Assembly (NCBI GenBank): GCA_050250575.1
Contig: JBFWOJ010000008.1
Span: 1 to 64,000 of the forward strand
Source: SHVO01 sp050250575
Lineage (GTDB): Bacteria; Pseudomonadota; Alphaproteobacteria; Rhodospirillales; Rhodospirillaceae
Length of the DNA stretch: 64,000 nucleotides
Direction of reading: 5' to 3'
The notes under the pieces are model-generated. The model saw only the letters and a list, made by a program, of their open reading frames with translations, had not been told where the DNA came from and made no database searches. The position numbers and the translations under genes were made by a program. Within the stretch, counting starts at the first letter, position 1. Each line of letters starts with the position of its first letter. Shown here piece after piece: positions 1-8,479 of the stretch.

Positions 1-316
1 CGGCGGCGCCGCGACGATCCAAGGCGGTGGCCGTGTGACCAACGAACCGAACAGCCCGCATCTGCTCGTGCCGAAGATGAAGGCCTCCTATCTGTTCGCC
101 GTCGCGCAGAACGACGAGGAGAAACAGCCCGACGCCAAGACCATTCTGCGGGATGAATTCGCCAAGCATAAACTGAAGGCGGAAATCGAAGTCTATCCGG
201 CGCAGCATGGATGGTGCCCGCCCGACGCGGCGGTCTACGACCAGGCGCAGGCCGAAAAGGCGTGGGGCCGGATGCTCGCGATTTTCAAGACCGCGCTGGT
301 CAGCTCGCCCACGTAA
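1..316 (+). CDS. Dienelactone hydrolase family protein, C-terminal part (cut by window start)
   Basis: The open frame runs in from the window edge without a start and ends at TAA 314-316; the GTG at 35 is internal to it. The tail has the pattern of alpha/beta-hydrolases of the dienelactone hydrolase type: a strand with 'YLFAVAQNDEE' (acid region), then 'VYPAQHGWCPPD', whose His would be the catalytic one, and a closing helix 'AEKAWGRMLAIF'. The family hydrolyses lactones and esters in the cytoplasm; the substrate cannot be told. The nucleophile elbow lies outside the window. The next gene is convergent. Confidence 0.75.
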   Translation, partial: GGAATIQGGGRVTNEPNSPHLLVPKMKASYLFAVAQNDEEKQPDAKTILRDEFAKHKLKAEIEVYPAQHGWCPPDAAVYDQAQAEKAWGRMLAIFKTALVSSPT

Positions 317-370
317 CGATCTCGTTCCCCTGCGGGGTGGCTGGGCCATCCCGCAGGCACCGGCCGGTTT

Positions 371-2338
371 CTAATAGTCGACGGTCAGCTGAAGCTGCAC
401 TTTTCGCCGCGGCGTTGCGCGCAATTCGCGTTGCGTGCCTTGCACGTTCCATTGCCAGACGTCGAACAGATTTTGCACCTGGAGTCGCAGCAGCGCGGAA
501 TTGCCGGCGAGCTGAAAGCGATATCGGGCGCCGATATCGATCGTCGTCACGGCCGCCGACTTGAACGTGTTCAACACATCGGCGGTATAGGGCGCATTGT
601 AGCTGATGCGGCCGTCCACCGAGAATCCGTTCCACTCCTTCGGTCCATATTGCGCGCTGAACAGAGAGGTCACGGGCACTGTATCGGGTGGGATGGGACC
701 CATGACGCCGGCGTCGACCAAGACGCCGGACAGGCGCGGTTCCAAGCCCACCACGCCCGTGACGATGGTGAGGCCGGGAAGGGGGCTGCCGCTCAAGGAG
801 AATTCGTATCCGCGGTGGCGCACGTCCCCCAGGCGGCCGAAAAAGCCTGCGGTGTCCAAGTCAAAGAACGGTTTTTCGACCTGGAACACACCCGCAACGA
901 GTGTGAGGCCCGGAAGAACGGTGTAGCGCAGTCCGCCGTCGATCTGCTGCGTGATCGTGGCCGATGCACTGGCGCCGGCGTTGACGGCGAACGGTGGGGC
1001 GCGAGGAGAGTCCTCGAGACCCCGGGTATAGCCGCTGTAGACGACGAGGCTGTCGGACAGGTAGGCGGCGAGCGTGGCGTTATACAGCCACTCATTCGTC
1101 GTTTCCGCCGGCGTAGGATCGACGAAGCGTGTGAAACGCGTGTACCGGGTGCGCTGCAGCCCGGCGCTGAATTCTCCGATACCCCGCCACAGTACCTGAT
1201 AGCTGACGCCACCGGAGTACTGCCGCACATACTCACGGCCGCGCTCTCCGGCGTTGTAGTTCGGCGTCGGCCATGCGAAGGGGCGCAAGATGTTTCCCGT
1301 CCCGAAGAAGCGCGTGACGTTGCCGCCGTAACCATTCTGGACGCGCTTGGCGCGGGTGTTGAAAACGAATGTGTGCCGCCGGTCGCCCTCGATGAACGAG
1401 CGCGTCAGACGAGCTTCACCGGACGAGCTTTCATTGGGATTGGTCTGCGCGGCGAGGCGGACGTAATAGAGCTCCGCGTCGCCGTTCGAGCGGATGTTGC
1501 GATAGTGAGGCTGGGTGTTCTCGCCCCCGCGCCGCCACGAGATGGACCGAAAAACACCGATAGCGAGATTCCAGTCGCCCCAATTGCCCCGCGAGATCAT
1601 GCCGAAGTTGGCGTCGTCGTTATCGAACGCGGCCCATTCTTGAGTGAGGGTTTGGCTGCGGTCGTACCTGGGCGGAAGGTCCGCGCCGGCGGCGAAGAGG
1701 AATGCTCCCCATCTGCCCTCCAATTGCCGCGTGCGGCTGTAAAAGGGCATCAGCTGAAAATTGTCGGTTACTTTCCAGCGCCCGATGATCGCGCCGTCGA
1801 GACTGTAGTTGATGAGCGCCCAATCGGACGTCGTACGCTCGATGCTGAAGCCGCCGCCGACACTGAAGCGGTCACTGACCGGGATCTGCGTATCAAGTTC
1901 GAACACTTCGGCTTCTGGGTAAGCGGCGCGAAAGACGGTGCTCAGCGTATGTTTGTCGCCCGGGATGCGGATGGTGAAGTCCGCGATGCCGGTGGGCGCG
2001 GGGAACGGATAGGATTGCGCCGAAAGGCCGACGCGGATGGTGTTTTGACCGACCAGTCGGTTTGATAGCCGGACGAAGCCGCCGCCGCCGCCGCGGGCGT
2101 CAAAGAACAAGCCCTCGAGGCGAAGATTGCCCGCACGGATCGGGCTGAAACCACGCGCGCTCGTGGCGCTGTAAAGCCCGATCGTCTCGCCGCCGACCGT
2201 GGTCCCGAAGGCGTCTTCCGCCGAGGTCAGCGCGTTTTCGTCCGCGCGTTGGGCAGCCGCCGGGCGGACGCCGCAGACGCTCGCCACGGCAGCGGTCACC
2301 AGGAAAGCCAGCTTATAAGTACGCACGGACCCCCTCAT
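371..2338 (-). CDS. TonB-dependent receptor (paralog 1)
   Basis: Outer-membrane receptor of about 655 residues. Residues 1-30 form a signal peptide (basic start, hydrophobic 'LAFLVTAAVASVCG', cleavage near AAAQ). A plug-like domain follows ('SAEDAFGTTVGGETIGLYS', 'RLEGLFFDARGGGGG'), then a long barrel rich in alternating aromatic residues that ends in an aromatic (LTVDY), as expected for BAM-inserted barrels. It is clearly a tandem paralog of the next gene: they share 'AQSYPF', 'PTGxADxTxRxPG', 'GLEDSPRAPP/GLEDAPRAPP' and the C-terminus. Start: ATG 2338 is used; GTG 2326 is an alternative because it aligns with the probable TTG start of the paralog and follows a G-run. The substrate is unknown; no TonB/ExbBD genes are nearby. 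Confidence 0.85.
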   Translation of the reverse strand: MRGSVRTYKLAFLVTAAVASVCGVRPAAAQRADENALTSAEDAFGTTVGGETIGLYSATSARGFSPIRAGNLRLEGLFFDARGGGGGFVRLSNRLVGQNTIRVGLSAQSYPFPAPTGIADFTIRIPGDKHTLSTVFRAAYPEAEVFELDTQIPVSDRFSVGGGFSIERTTSDWALINYSLDGAIIGRWKVTDNFQLMPFYSRTRQLEGRWGAFLFAAGADLPPRYDRSQTLTQEWAAFDNDDANFGMISRGNWGDWNLAIGVFRSISWRRGGENTQPHYRNIRSNGDAELYYVRLAAQTNPNESSSGEARLTRSFIEGDRRHTFVFNTRAKRVQNGYGGNVTRFFGTGNILRPFAWPTPNYNAGERGREYVRQYSGGVSYQVLWRGIGEFSAGLQRTRYTRFTRFVDPTPAETTNEWLYNATLAAYLSDSLVVYSGYTRGLEDSPRAPPFAVNAGASASATITQQIDGGLRYTVLPGLTLVAGVFQVEKPFFDLDTAGFFGRLGDVRHRGYEFSLSGSPLPGLTIVTGVVGLEPRLSGVLVDAGVMGPIPPDTVPVTSLFSAQYGPKEWNGFSVDGRISYNAPYTADVLNTFKSAAVTTIDIGARYRFQLAGNSALLRLQVQNLFDVWQWNVQGTQRELRATPRRKVQLQLTVDY

Positions 2339-2471
2339 AACGCGCCAATATCGCCGTCGATCGCGCGGTCCCCCATCTTCGCGATGGCCCATATGGCCAT
2401 GGTGGCGGAGCCGGAGCAAGCCTGGACTAGCCCTAAGTCGCAATCCGCGGGCTCAAAAAACTCCTTATTTT

Positions 2472-4418
2472 TCAATAGTCAACGGTAAGCTGAAGCGAAA
2501 TCTTCCGCTGCGGCGTCGGCTCGATTTGCTTCTGGGTGCCGGTCACCTTCCATTCCCAAACGTCGAACACGTTGGTCACTTGGAAGCGCAACAGCGCTTG
2601 CTGTTCTGCGAGCTTGAACCGGTAGCGGGCGCCGAGATCGACCATGGTGATGGCGGCGGATTTGAAGGAGTTCTCGACGTTCGCCATGTAGGAGTCGTTG
2701 TAAGACACCCGGGCGTCGACAGAAAAACCATTCCAGGCTGCGGGGCCGTACTGAACATTGAGGATGCCGTTGAGCGGAATGGTCTCCGGTGGAATCGCTC
2801 CCATGGTCCCGTTGTCGACCATCGGCCCCGACAGCCGCGCTTGAAGCCCAACGACGCCCGCGACCACCGTGAGACCCGGCGCCGGGCTTCCACTCAATGA
2901 AACTTCGACACCGCGGTGGCGCACATTCCCCAGTTCGCGGAAGAACTGCGACTGATCAAGATCGAACAGCGGCTTCTTTACTTCAAAGACGCCTGCGACC
3001 AGGCGTACGCCGGGCATCAAGGTGTACCGGAATCCGCCGTCCATCTGTTGCGTAAAGGTAGCCGCCGCGCCAGCGCCGCCGTTCGCGGCATAAGGCGGAG
3101 CACGCGGTGCATCTTCGAGACCACGTGTGTAACCACTGTAGAGGACAAGGCGATCGGAGACGTAGACCGAGGCCGTCGCGTTATAGAGCCATTCCTGTGT
3201 CGAGCTGCGCTGGGGAACAGGCACGGTAAACCGCTTATAGAACGTGCGCTGCAACCCGGCAGAGAATTCGCCGACGTCCTTCCACAGAATGCCATAGCTC
3301 GCGCCGACCGTCGCCTGCCGCACGTATTCGCGTCCACGTACGCCGGCGGCAAAAGTCGGGCGCGGAAGTTCGATCGGCGTCCCATAGTGAATGGGACCCG
3401 CGGCCATCGAGGTGTTGCCGCCGTTGCCCGTGCCCGACGCCTTGCCTCTGACGTTGAAGTGCAGCGTGTGCCGGCGCTCGCCTTCCGACATCACGCGTGA
3501 CAGGCGGATCTCTCCGGACTTGCTGGAGTGGGGCAGGGGCCATCGCCCAAGCCGCGTATAGAGAAGTTGGGCCGAGCCGTCCGGCTGGACATTGCGGTAG
3601 TGCGCCTGGCTTGAGTCCTGGAGGCGCCAGGCGACCGAGCGGAAAAGCGCTATCCCCAGGCGCCATTCGTCCCAGCTTGCTTTAAAGACACCGCCGTAAT
3701 TCGTGTCGTCGGTGTTGTAGTACGCCCAGTCCTGCGTGAACGAAAGGTCGCGGTCGAATTTGGGCGGCAACTGCGTGCCCGCCAGGAAGACAAGCGGCGC
3801 CCATTCGTTCTCGAAGTTGCGGCTCCGGCTCCAGAATGGGATGACCTGGCCGAAATCGCCGATGTTCCAGCGGCCGATGACGGCGCCGTCGAGGGAGTAG
3901 AACGTTTCCCCATAATCGGTGGAGGCGCGTTCCCCGCTCACGCCGATGCCTAAGCTGAAGGTCTGCGTGACCGGAATTTGCGCGTCGACCTCGATTGATT
4001 CGGCTTCCGGATAGGCGACGCGGAAGACGGTCGATATCCTATAGTCGTCCCCGGGCACCCGGAGCGTATAGTCGGCGACGCCGGTGGGAGCGATGAACGG
4101 ATAGGATTGCGCGGATAATCCGACACGCACCGTGGCTTGTCCGATGATGCGCGGGGACATGCGGACCTGCCCGCCACCGCCGCCGCGGGTGTCGAAATAA
4201 AGTCCTTCCAGGCGAACGTTGCCCGCGCGCACGGGGCTGAACCCACGCGCGTTGCCCGCACTGTAAAGCCCGATGGTTTCGTTGCCGACGGTGGTGCCGA
4301 AGGCGTCCTCCGCCGATGTCAGTACGTTCTCGCCGGCACGTTGCGCCAAAGCCGGTCTTGTCTCTGCCGCGCCCAGGACAAAGGCGGCTAGAGCCGGAAT
4401 ATATTTTACGAAACGCAA
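2472..4418 (-). CDS. TonB-dependent receptor (paralog 2)
   Basis: Second receptor of the tandem pair, about 648 residues from TTG 4418. That start gives a clean signal peptide (MRFVKYIPALAAFVLGAA..., cleavage after ALAQ) and sits just after GGGGGT. An ATG at 4484 would add 22 Arg-rich residues ahead of the signal and looks less likely. Plug ('EDAFGTTVGNETIGLYSAG'), Gly-rich loop and barrel follow the order of the first copy, ending LTVDY. The genes are co-directional with about 130 bp between them, so co-transcription or recent tandem duplication is plausible. The paralogs differ in barrel loops, suggesting different ligands. No substrate can be assigned. Confidence 0.85.
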   Translation of the reverse strand: MRFVKYIPALAAFVLGAAETRPALAQRAGENVLTSAEDAFGTTVGNETIGLYSAGNARGFSPVRAGNVRLEGLYFDTRGGGGGQVRMSPRIIGQATVRVGLSAQSYPFIAPTGVADYTLRVPGDDYRISTVFRVAYPEAESIEVDAQIPVTQTFSLGIGVSGERASTDYGETFYSLDGAVIGRWNIGDFGQVIPFWSRSRNFENEWAPLVFLAGTQLPPKFDRDLSFTQDWAYYNTDDTNYGGVFKASWDEWRLGIALFRSVAWRLQDSSQAHYRNVQPDGSAQLLYTRLGRWPLPHSSKSGEIRLSRVMSEGERRHTLHFNVRGKASGTGNGGNTSMAAGPIHYGTPIELPRPTFAAGVRGREYVRQATVGASYGILWKDVGEFSAGLQRTFYKRFTVPVPQRSSTQEWLYNATASVYVSDRLVLYSGYTRGLEDAPRAPPYAANGGAGAAATFTQQMDGGFRYTLMPGVRLVAGVFEVKKPLFDLDQSQFFRELGNVRHRGVEVSLSGSPAPGLTVVAGVVGLQARLSGPMVDNGTMGAIPPETIPLNGILNVQYGPAAWNGFSVDARVSYNDSYMANVENSFKSAAITMVDLGARYRFKLAEQQALLRFQVTNVFDVWEWKVTGTQKQIEPTPQRKISLQLTVDY

Positions 4419-4682
4419 AGTACCCCCACGACCTCGAGACGCCAGCCGTTCCCCAGTGCGGCGCCTCGCCCTCATCGAAGCCATCTGGCCACGGCACCAA
4501 CGCTCCGTGCAAGTTCTGGAATCGCTAAAAAAATCAGCGGTTTTCCGCTTATTCTTTTCGCCATGGCCTTTGACCGGGTTGACGGCAGCTTTCCGGCTGC
4601 GCCCCGCTGGTTTTTTGCGTTCTGGTTTTGGTTGAAAAATTCGATGTAAGTGATTTATTTAATTTCCATTTTGGAGATCGCC

Positions 4683-5135
4683 ATGAACGATCTTGAAAGG
4701 GGAGTCCGCGCGTTGCATCAAACGCTGCTCGAAGCGTGGAATCGGAGGGACGCCGCCGGCATGGCACGGTGCTTTGCGCCGGACGGCATGCAGATCGGTT
4801 TTGACGGAAGCCACACGAGCGGCGCTGCGGCCATCGAGGCGCACCTCGCACCAATCTTCACCGACCATCCGACAGGGCGATTTGTGTCCATCGTGCGCGA
4901 CGTGCGCGAGCTTTCCCCGTCGGTTGGATTGCTCCGTGCGGACGCCGGAATGATCCCGGCCGGCAAGAACGACATCAACCCTGCGCTTAACACCGTCCAG
5001 TCTCTGGTGGCGAGGCGAATCGATGGTGCGTGGAAAGTCTGCCTTTTCCAGAACACACCTGCCGCATTCCATGGCCGGCCAGAAGCCGTCGAGACGATGA
5101 GCGCCGAGCTGCGCGCGGCGGCGCGGACGAGCTAG
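4683..5135 (+). CDS. SnoaL/NTF2-like protein (SgcJ/EcaC-type)
   Basis: About 150 residues with the cone-shaped NTF2-like pattern: N-terminal helix 'VRALHQTLLEAWNRRDAAGMARCFAPDG', a central stretch 'AAIEAHLAPIFTDHP', then strands ending in 'LVARRIDGAWKVCLFQNTPAAFHG'. This matches the SgcJ/EcaC branch of the SnoaL-like superfamily, whose members are small cytoplasmic proteins often of unknown reaction. ATG 4683 is chosen over upstream frame starts because it follows GGAG at a good distance (TTTTGGAGATCGCC). It stands alone upstream of the MFS gene, 37 bp apart, and may be co-transcribed with it. Confidence 0.7.
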   Translation: MNDLERGVRALHQTLLEAWNRRDAAGMARCFAPDGMQIGFDGSHTSGAAAIEAHLAPIFTDHPTGRFVSIVRDVRELSPSVGLLRADAGMIPAGKNDINPALNTVQSLVARRIDGAWKVCLFQNTPAAFHGRPEAVETMSAELRAAARTS

Positions 5136-5172
5136 TGCTATAGTCGCGCCGGTTATCGTCCCCCCGAAAGCA

Positions 5173-6456
5173 ATGTCAACGCACGTCGACGCCTTTTCTG
5201 CGCTCCGCAATCCGCATGTGCGCCGCCTTGTTTCCGCACGCCTCTGCGGCGTAACGGGCGCGCAGATCCTCAACGTCACGGTGGGCTGGGAGCTTTACGA
5301 GCGTACCGGCAGCGCCTGGGCGCTGGGCCTGATCGGACTTTTCGAGCTCGCGCCCGTTCTGTTTCTGACGATCCCTGCGGGCAATGTGGCGGACCGCTAT
5401 CCGCGGCGAAATATCGTCATGTGCGCTCAGGCGCTTTTCGTGCTTGCCGCGTTGGGCTTGGGATTGCTGTCGTATGGCCGCGGCCCGGTGGAAGCGATTT
5501 ATGCGTTCCTGGTGCTGGTCGGCGTCGCCCGTACCTTCTCGCAGGCGGCGAGCTCAACCATTCTGCCGCAAATCCTTCCCAAGCATGAGTTCGTCAACGC
5601 GAATGCGTGGATGTCGTCGACCTTCCAGCTCGCCTCGGTCGCGGGGCCGGCTCTCGGCGGTTTCGTCATTGCTTGGACCGGCGGTGCTGCCGCCGGCTAT
5701 ATAGTGGCCGCGGCCATGGAACTGGCGTTCATCTTCCTCATCTTCGGCCTGCCGGCGATCAAGCCCGCCGGACACGCCGAAAAGCGCACAACGGCCGAAC
5801 TCTTCGCGGGCTTAAGTTTCATTCGCAAGAGCAAGATTTTTCTCGCCGCGATCACGCTGGACATGTTCGCGGTGCTGTTCAGCGGAGGCATGGCGCTGCT
5901 GCCGCTCTTCGCCAAGGACATCCTCCACGTCGGTCCGGAGGGGCTGGGATGGCTGCGCGCCGCGCCTTCGGTCGGCAGCATGGGCATGGCCTTGATCCAG
6001 ACCCGGCTGAAGCCATGGCAGCGGCCGGGGCGGGTACTTCTGATCACCGTTGCCGGTTTCGGAGTGGCTACGATCGGCTTCGGCCTTTCGGAAAGCTTTT
6101 ATCTGTCGCTCTTCTGTCTTTTCCTCACCGGGGTCTTCGACTCGGTCAGCGTCGTCATCCGTGCCACCCTCGAGCAGGTTGTTACCCCGGACGAATTGCG
6201 TGGGCGCGTCAGCGCCATCGGCTACGTCTTCATCGGCTTTTCCAACGAATTCGGGTCCTTCTGGGGTGGGACGACGGCAACGCTGTTCGGGCCCGTGCTG
6301 GCCGTCGCGGGCGGCGGCATCGGTTCCATCCTCGTCGTCATAGCAGTTGCCGTGATCTGGCCGGTGCTGCTGAGGATCGGTCCGCTCCATACGTTGAAGC
6401 CCGACGAGCAGCTGGAAATGGAGGCGCAGATCGAAGCGCGCAAGCCAGGGGTCTAG
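5173..6456 (+). CDS. MFS transporter (EntS/MFS_3-like exporter)
   Basis: A 427-residue inner-membrane protein with about 12 hydrophobic segments and the MFS loop 'GNVADRYPRRNIV' after TM2. The opening 'FSALRNPHVRRLVSARLCGVTGAQILNVTVGWELYERTGSAWALGLIGL' is typical of the EntS/MFS_3 branch of exporters. 'PDELRGRVSAIGYVFIGFSNEFGSFWGG' near TM11 is another family hallmark. Substrate unknown; siderophore or drug efflux is only a family-level guess. Its TAG stop overlaps the TAG stop of the convergent gene by four bases (CTAG 6453-6456). Confidence 0.85.
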   Translation: MSTHVDAFSALRNPHVRRLVSARLCGVTGAQILNVTVGWELYERTGSAWALGLIGLFELAPVLFLTIPAGNVADRYPRRNIVMCAQALFVLAALGLGLLSYGRGPVEAIYAFLVLVGVARTFSQAASSTILPQILPKHEFVNANAWMSSTFQLASVAGPALGGFVIAWTGGAAAGYIVAAAMELAFIFLIFGLPAIKPAGHAEKRTTAELFAGLSFIRKSKIFLAAITLDMFAVLFSGGMALLPLFAKDILHVGPEGLGWLRAAPSVGSMGMALIQTRLKPWQRPGRVLLITVAGFGVATIGFGLSESFYLSLFCLFLTGVFDSVSVVIRATLEQVVTPDELRGRVSAIGYVFIGFSNEFGSFWGGTTATLFGPVLAVAGGGIGSILVVIAVAVIWPVLLRIGPLHTLKPDEQLEMEAQIEARKPGV

Positions 6457-7031
6457 ATGTATTTGAGCGCGACGAAGCCGCCGATCAGGAAGATCAGGAA
6501 AAGAAAGAACAGAAGTGTCAGCCGCTTCTCGATGAACTCACGGATCGGCTCGCCGAACTGACGCAGCAGCCCGGCGACGATGAAGAAGCGCAGGCCCCGC
6601 GTGAGGACCGAGGCGGCGATGAAGACGCCGATATCGAACGAGGCGGCGCCGCTCATGATGGTCACGATCTTGTAGGGGATCGGCGTCAGGCCCTTGGCCA
6701 GGATCACCCAGAGACCGAAGTCGCGGTACCACTGCTGAAACCTGATCGCGGTTTCTTGCAGACCATAGAAATCGATCACGGCTTGGCCGACCGTGGCATA
6801 GAGATAGTAGCCGATGGCATAGCCGAGGATTCCGCCAAGCACAGAAGTTACGGTGCAGACCATGGCGATGGTGTAGGCGCGCTCGGGCCGGGCAAGCACC
6901 ATGGGAATGAGAAGCACGTCCGGGGGGACCGGGAAGAACGAGCTCTCCGCGAAGGAGACGCCGCCGAGCGCGTGGAGGGCGCGGGGACGGGCGGCGAGGC
7001 CCATCGTCCAGTCGTAAAGCTTGCGAATCAT
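6453..7031 (-). CDS. YqaA/DedA-type VTT-domain membrane protein
   Basis: About 192 residues with the VTT (SNARE-associated/DedA) fold: 'SFAESSFFPVPPDVLLIPMVLARP' is the first re-entrant segment, 'GGILGYAIGYYL' the next helix, and 'AKGLTPIPYKIVTIMSGAA' the second re-entrant Pro motif, followed by two C-terminal helices. VTT proteins are linked to polyprenyl-phosphate or phospholipid flipping and membrane homeostasis. ATG 7031 is used; the longer frame upstream (to 7361) reads through non-coding-like sequence and lacks conservation hallmarks. Its end overlaps the MFS stop. Confidence 0.85.
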   Translation of the reverse strand: MIRKLYDWTMGLAARPRALHALGGVSFAESSFFPVPPDVLLIPMVLARPERAYTIAMVCTVTSVLGGILGYAIGYYLYATVGQAVIDFYGLQETAIRFQQWYRDFGLWVILAKGLTPIPYKIVTIMSGAASFDIGVFIAASVLTRGLRFFIVAGLLRQFGEPIREFIEKRLTLLFFLFLIFLIGGFVALKYI

Positions 7032-7223
7032 CGGAAAGCAGAACCTATCGCCGCGGCGCCGCGGACCGGAAAAAGGGCTGGACGGAGGTTCTTTTATCCA
7101 AGGATGCCCACGCTTCCAAGGTTTGAGGCCCGTCCCGGAGCGGATTTTGCCCGTTTGCACGTGATATGGGGCCGGTTCATGCGCCTTTCGCGTGCAGCCG
7201 GTGCCGGAGCGGCACTTCCGCCA

Positions 7224-7252
7224 TTGCGAAAAAGGCCTTTGGATCATATATT
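7224..7252 (+). promoter_or_regulatory. Sigma70-type promoter of the cold-shock gene
   Basis: TTGCGA (7224-7229), 17 nt, TATATT (7247-7252). The predicted start near 7259 leaves a leader of roughly 120 nt before the csp ATG, in line with the long structured leaders of cold-shock mRNAs. The rest of the 350-bp gap 7032-7381 shows no further gene. Confidence 0.55.
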
Positions 7253-7381
7253 CCAACGGTCTACTCGATGGGTTGTCCCCGAATACGCACTCTCCAGGAG
7301 AGCTCGGAAGGTCCCACCCGTTCTGAAGTTCAGGCCCGCCTTGCATGAGCAGGGCGGTCATCTTGTTTGGAGAAAGTGCTA

Positions 7382-7585
7382 ATGGCTACCGGAACCGTGA
7401 AGTGGTTCAACGCGACTAAGGGTTATGGCTTCATTCAGCCGGAAGACGGCTCTAAAGACGTATTCGTTCATATTTCCGCTGTCGAGCGCGCTGGGATCCA
7501 GCGTCTCAACGAAGGTCAGCGGGTGAGCTATGATGTGGTGACCGAGCGCGGCAAATCCGCGGCCGGCAACCTCAAGGCCCTCTAA
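7382..7585 (+). CDS. cspA: Cold-shock protein (CSD family)
   Basis: 67 residues, a single cold-shock domain. RNP1-type 'KGYGFIQ' and RNP2-type 'DVFVHIS' motifs are intact, and the opening 'GTVKWFNATKGYGFI' is near-consensus. Such proteins bind single-stranded RNA/DNA and act as RNA chaperones in cold or stationary phase. ATG 7382 follows GGAGAAAGTGCTA. An in-frame upstream start would add only five residues. It has its own promoter, long leader and a strong terminator, so it is a monocistronic unit. Which numbered csp it corresponds to cannot be decided. Confidence 0.93.
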   Translation: MATGTVKWFNATKGYGFIQPEDGSKDVFVHISAVERAGIQRLNEGQRVSYDVVTERGKSAAGNLKAL

Positions 7586-7598
7586 GATTAGTTGAGTC

Positions 7599-7628
7599 GG
7601 GGGCGGCTTCGGTCGCCCCCTCTTTTTT
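7599..7628 (+). terminator. Intrinsic terminator of the cold-shock gene
   Basis: A 9-bp GC-rich stem closes a C(TTCG)G tetraloop (loop 7608-7611) and is followed by TCTTTTTT. It lies 13 nt after the csp stop. The UUCG loop is an exceptionally stable hairpin cap. Confidence 0.9.
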
Positions 7629-7711
7629 GTCAGTATCCGGCGACAGGACGGCGTTCTGTCGCCTCGCGTCATTTATGCGCTCCAGGACAGCGCATCACGG
7701 AGTTACTGCCA

Positions 7712-8008
7712 ATGGCTAAAGAAGAGTTGCTCGAGTTCGAGGGCGTCGTAACGGAAATTTTGCCGGAGGCGCGCTATCGCGTCCGTCTCAGCAACGATCA
7801 TGAGATCATCGCCTATACCGCCGGCCGCATGAAGAAGAACCGCATCCGCACCTTGGCCGGCGATCGCGTCACCGTCGAAGTATCGCCGTATGACTTGCAT
7901 AAGGGACGCCTCGTGTTCCGTCACAAGGACACCCCGAGCGGCGGCGGCGAGCAGGGCGGTGGACCGCCACGCGGCGGCCAACAGCGCCGTCCGCAACGTC
8001 GCTACTAG
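7712..8008 (+). CDS. infA: Translation initiation factor IF-1 with C-terminal tail
   Basis: 98 residues. Residues 1-72 match IF-1 closely ('MAKEELLEFEGVVTEILPEARYRV', 'YTAGRMKKNRIR', 'GDRVTVEVSPYD', 'KGRLVFRH'), an S1/OB-fold protein that occupies the A site of the 30S subunit during initiation. A Gly/Pro/Gln/Arg-rich tail of about 24 residues follows, which E. coli IF-1 (72 residues) lacks. ATG 7712 gives the canonical MAKEE start; the longer upstream frame is not conserved. Confidence 0.95.
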   Translation: MAKEELLEFEGVVTEILPEARYRVRLSNDHEIIAYTAGRMKKNRIRTLAGDRVTVEVSPYDLHKGRLVFRHKDTPSGGGEQGGGPPRGGQQRRPQRRY

Positions 8009-8069
8009 CCTTCTAGGTTCATCGAGATCCGCCCTTTTGGGGCCCACTTATAAAAACGAGGAGAACGCG

Positions 8070-8345
8070 ATGACAAAAATCGCAGGACGCATCTACAAGA
8101 CTCAGCCGGCCATGCGGACGCAGGCGTTGAGCCGCCGCCACAAGTACGCCATCGGCCAGACGGTCACCTTGCTGAAGGTCGCCGGTCCGCGGTTGCCGCG
8201 GAAGGTCGAAGAGACCAATACCAATGAATTCGAAATCACGCGCCTCCTGCCCGAGCAGGGCCCGGATTTTCTTTACCGCGTGAAAAACGCCTCGACGGCG
8301 CAGGAGCGTGTCGTCAGCGAGAGCGAGATCAGCCTTAAGAACTGA
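8070..8345 (+). CDS. Small conserved alphaproteobacterial protein, function unknown
   Basis: 91 residues with a strong SD (ACGAGGAG) before ATG 8070. After a basic N-terminus (residues 1-25) comes a compact domain: 'YAIGQTVTLLK', 'FEITRLLPEQGPDFLYRVKNA', 'ERVVSESEI'. The pattern 'IGQTV ... LLPE ... YRVK ... ERV..ESE' is one I recognise in many small rhizobial-type hypothetical proteins, so it is a real family without a known role. It lies 61 bp after infA and ends in a strong terminator. Confidence 0.75.
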   Translation: MTKIAGRIYKTQPAMRTQALSRRHKYAIGQTVTLLKVAGPRLPRKVEETNTNEFEITRLLPEQGPDFLYRVKNASTAQERVVSESEISLKN

Positions 8346-8370
8346 GACCCTTTTCATAAATACAAAAAAA

Positions 8371-8398
8371 GGCCCGCACTCGCATGCGGGCCTTTTTA
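8371..8398. terminator. Bidirectional intrinsic terminator
   Basis: GGCCCGCA (8371-8378) pairs with TGCGGGCC (8385-8392); A7 precedes it and T5 follows it, so it can end transcripts from both strands. It separates the small gene ending at 8345 from the convergent aldehyde dehydrogenase ending at 8480. Confidence 0.9.
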
Positions 8399-8479
8399 TT
8401 TGGATTGCGGCGTCATGCCGGCGGAAGCAAGGATCGCGCCGCAAGGCCGCGGCGCGTTCGCGTTGACACGCTTTACTTG

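Noticed and set aside
431..2065. 544-residue plus-strand frame opposite the first TonB receptor
   Set aside because: It is a mirror frame in GC-rich coding DNA: charged, no domain, and the minus strand gives a clear signal peptide and barrel.
7031..7361. N-terminal extension of the VTT protein
   Set aside because: The added 110 residues lie across the csp promoter region and do not resemble the family.
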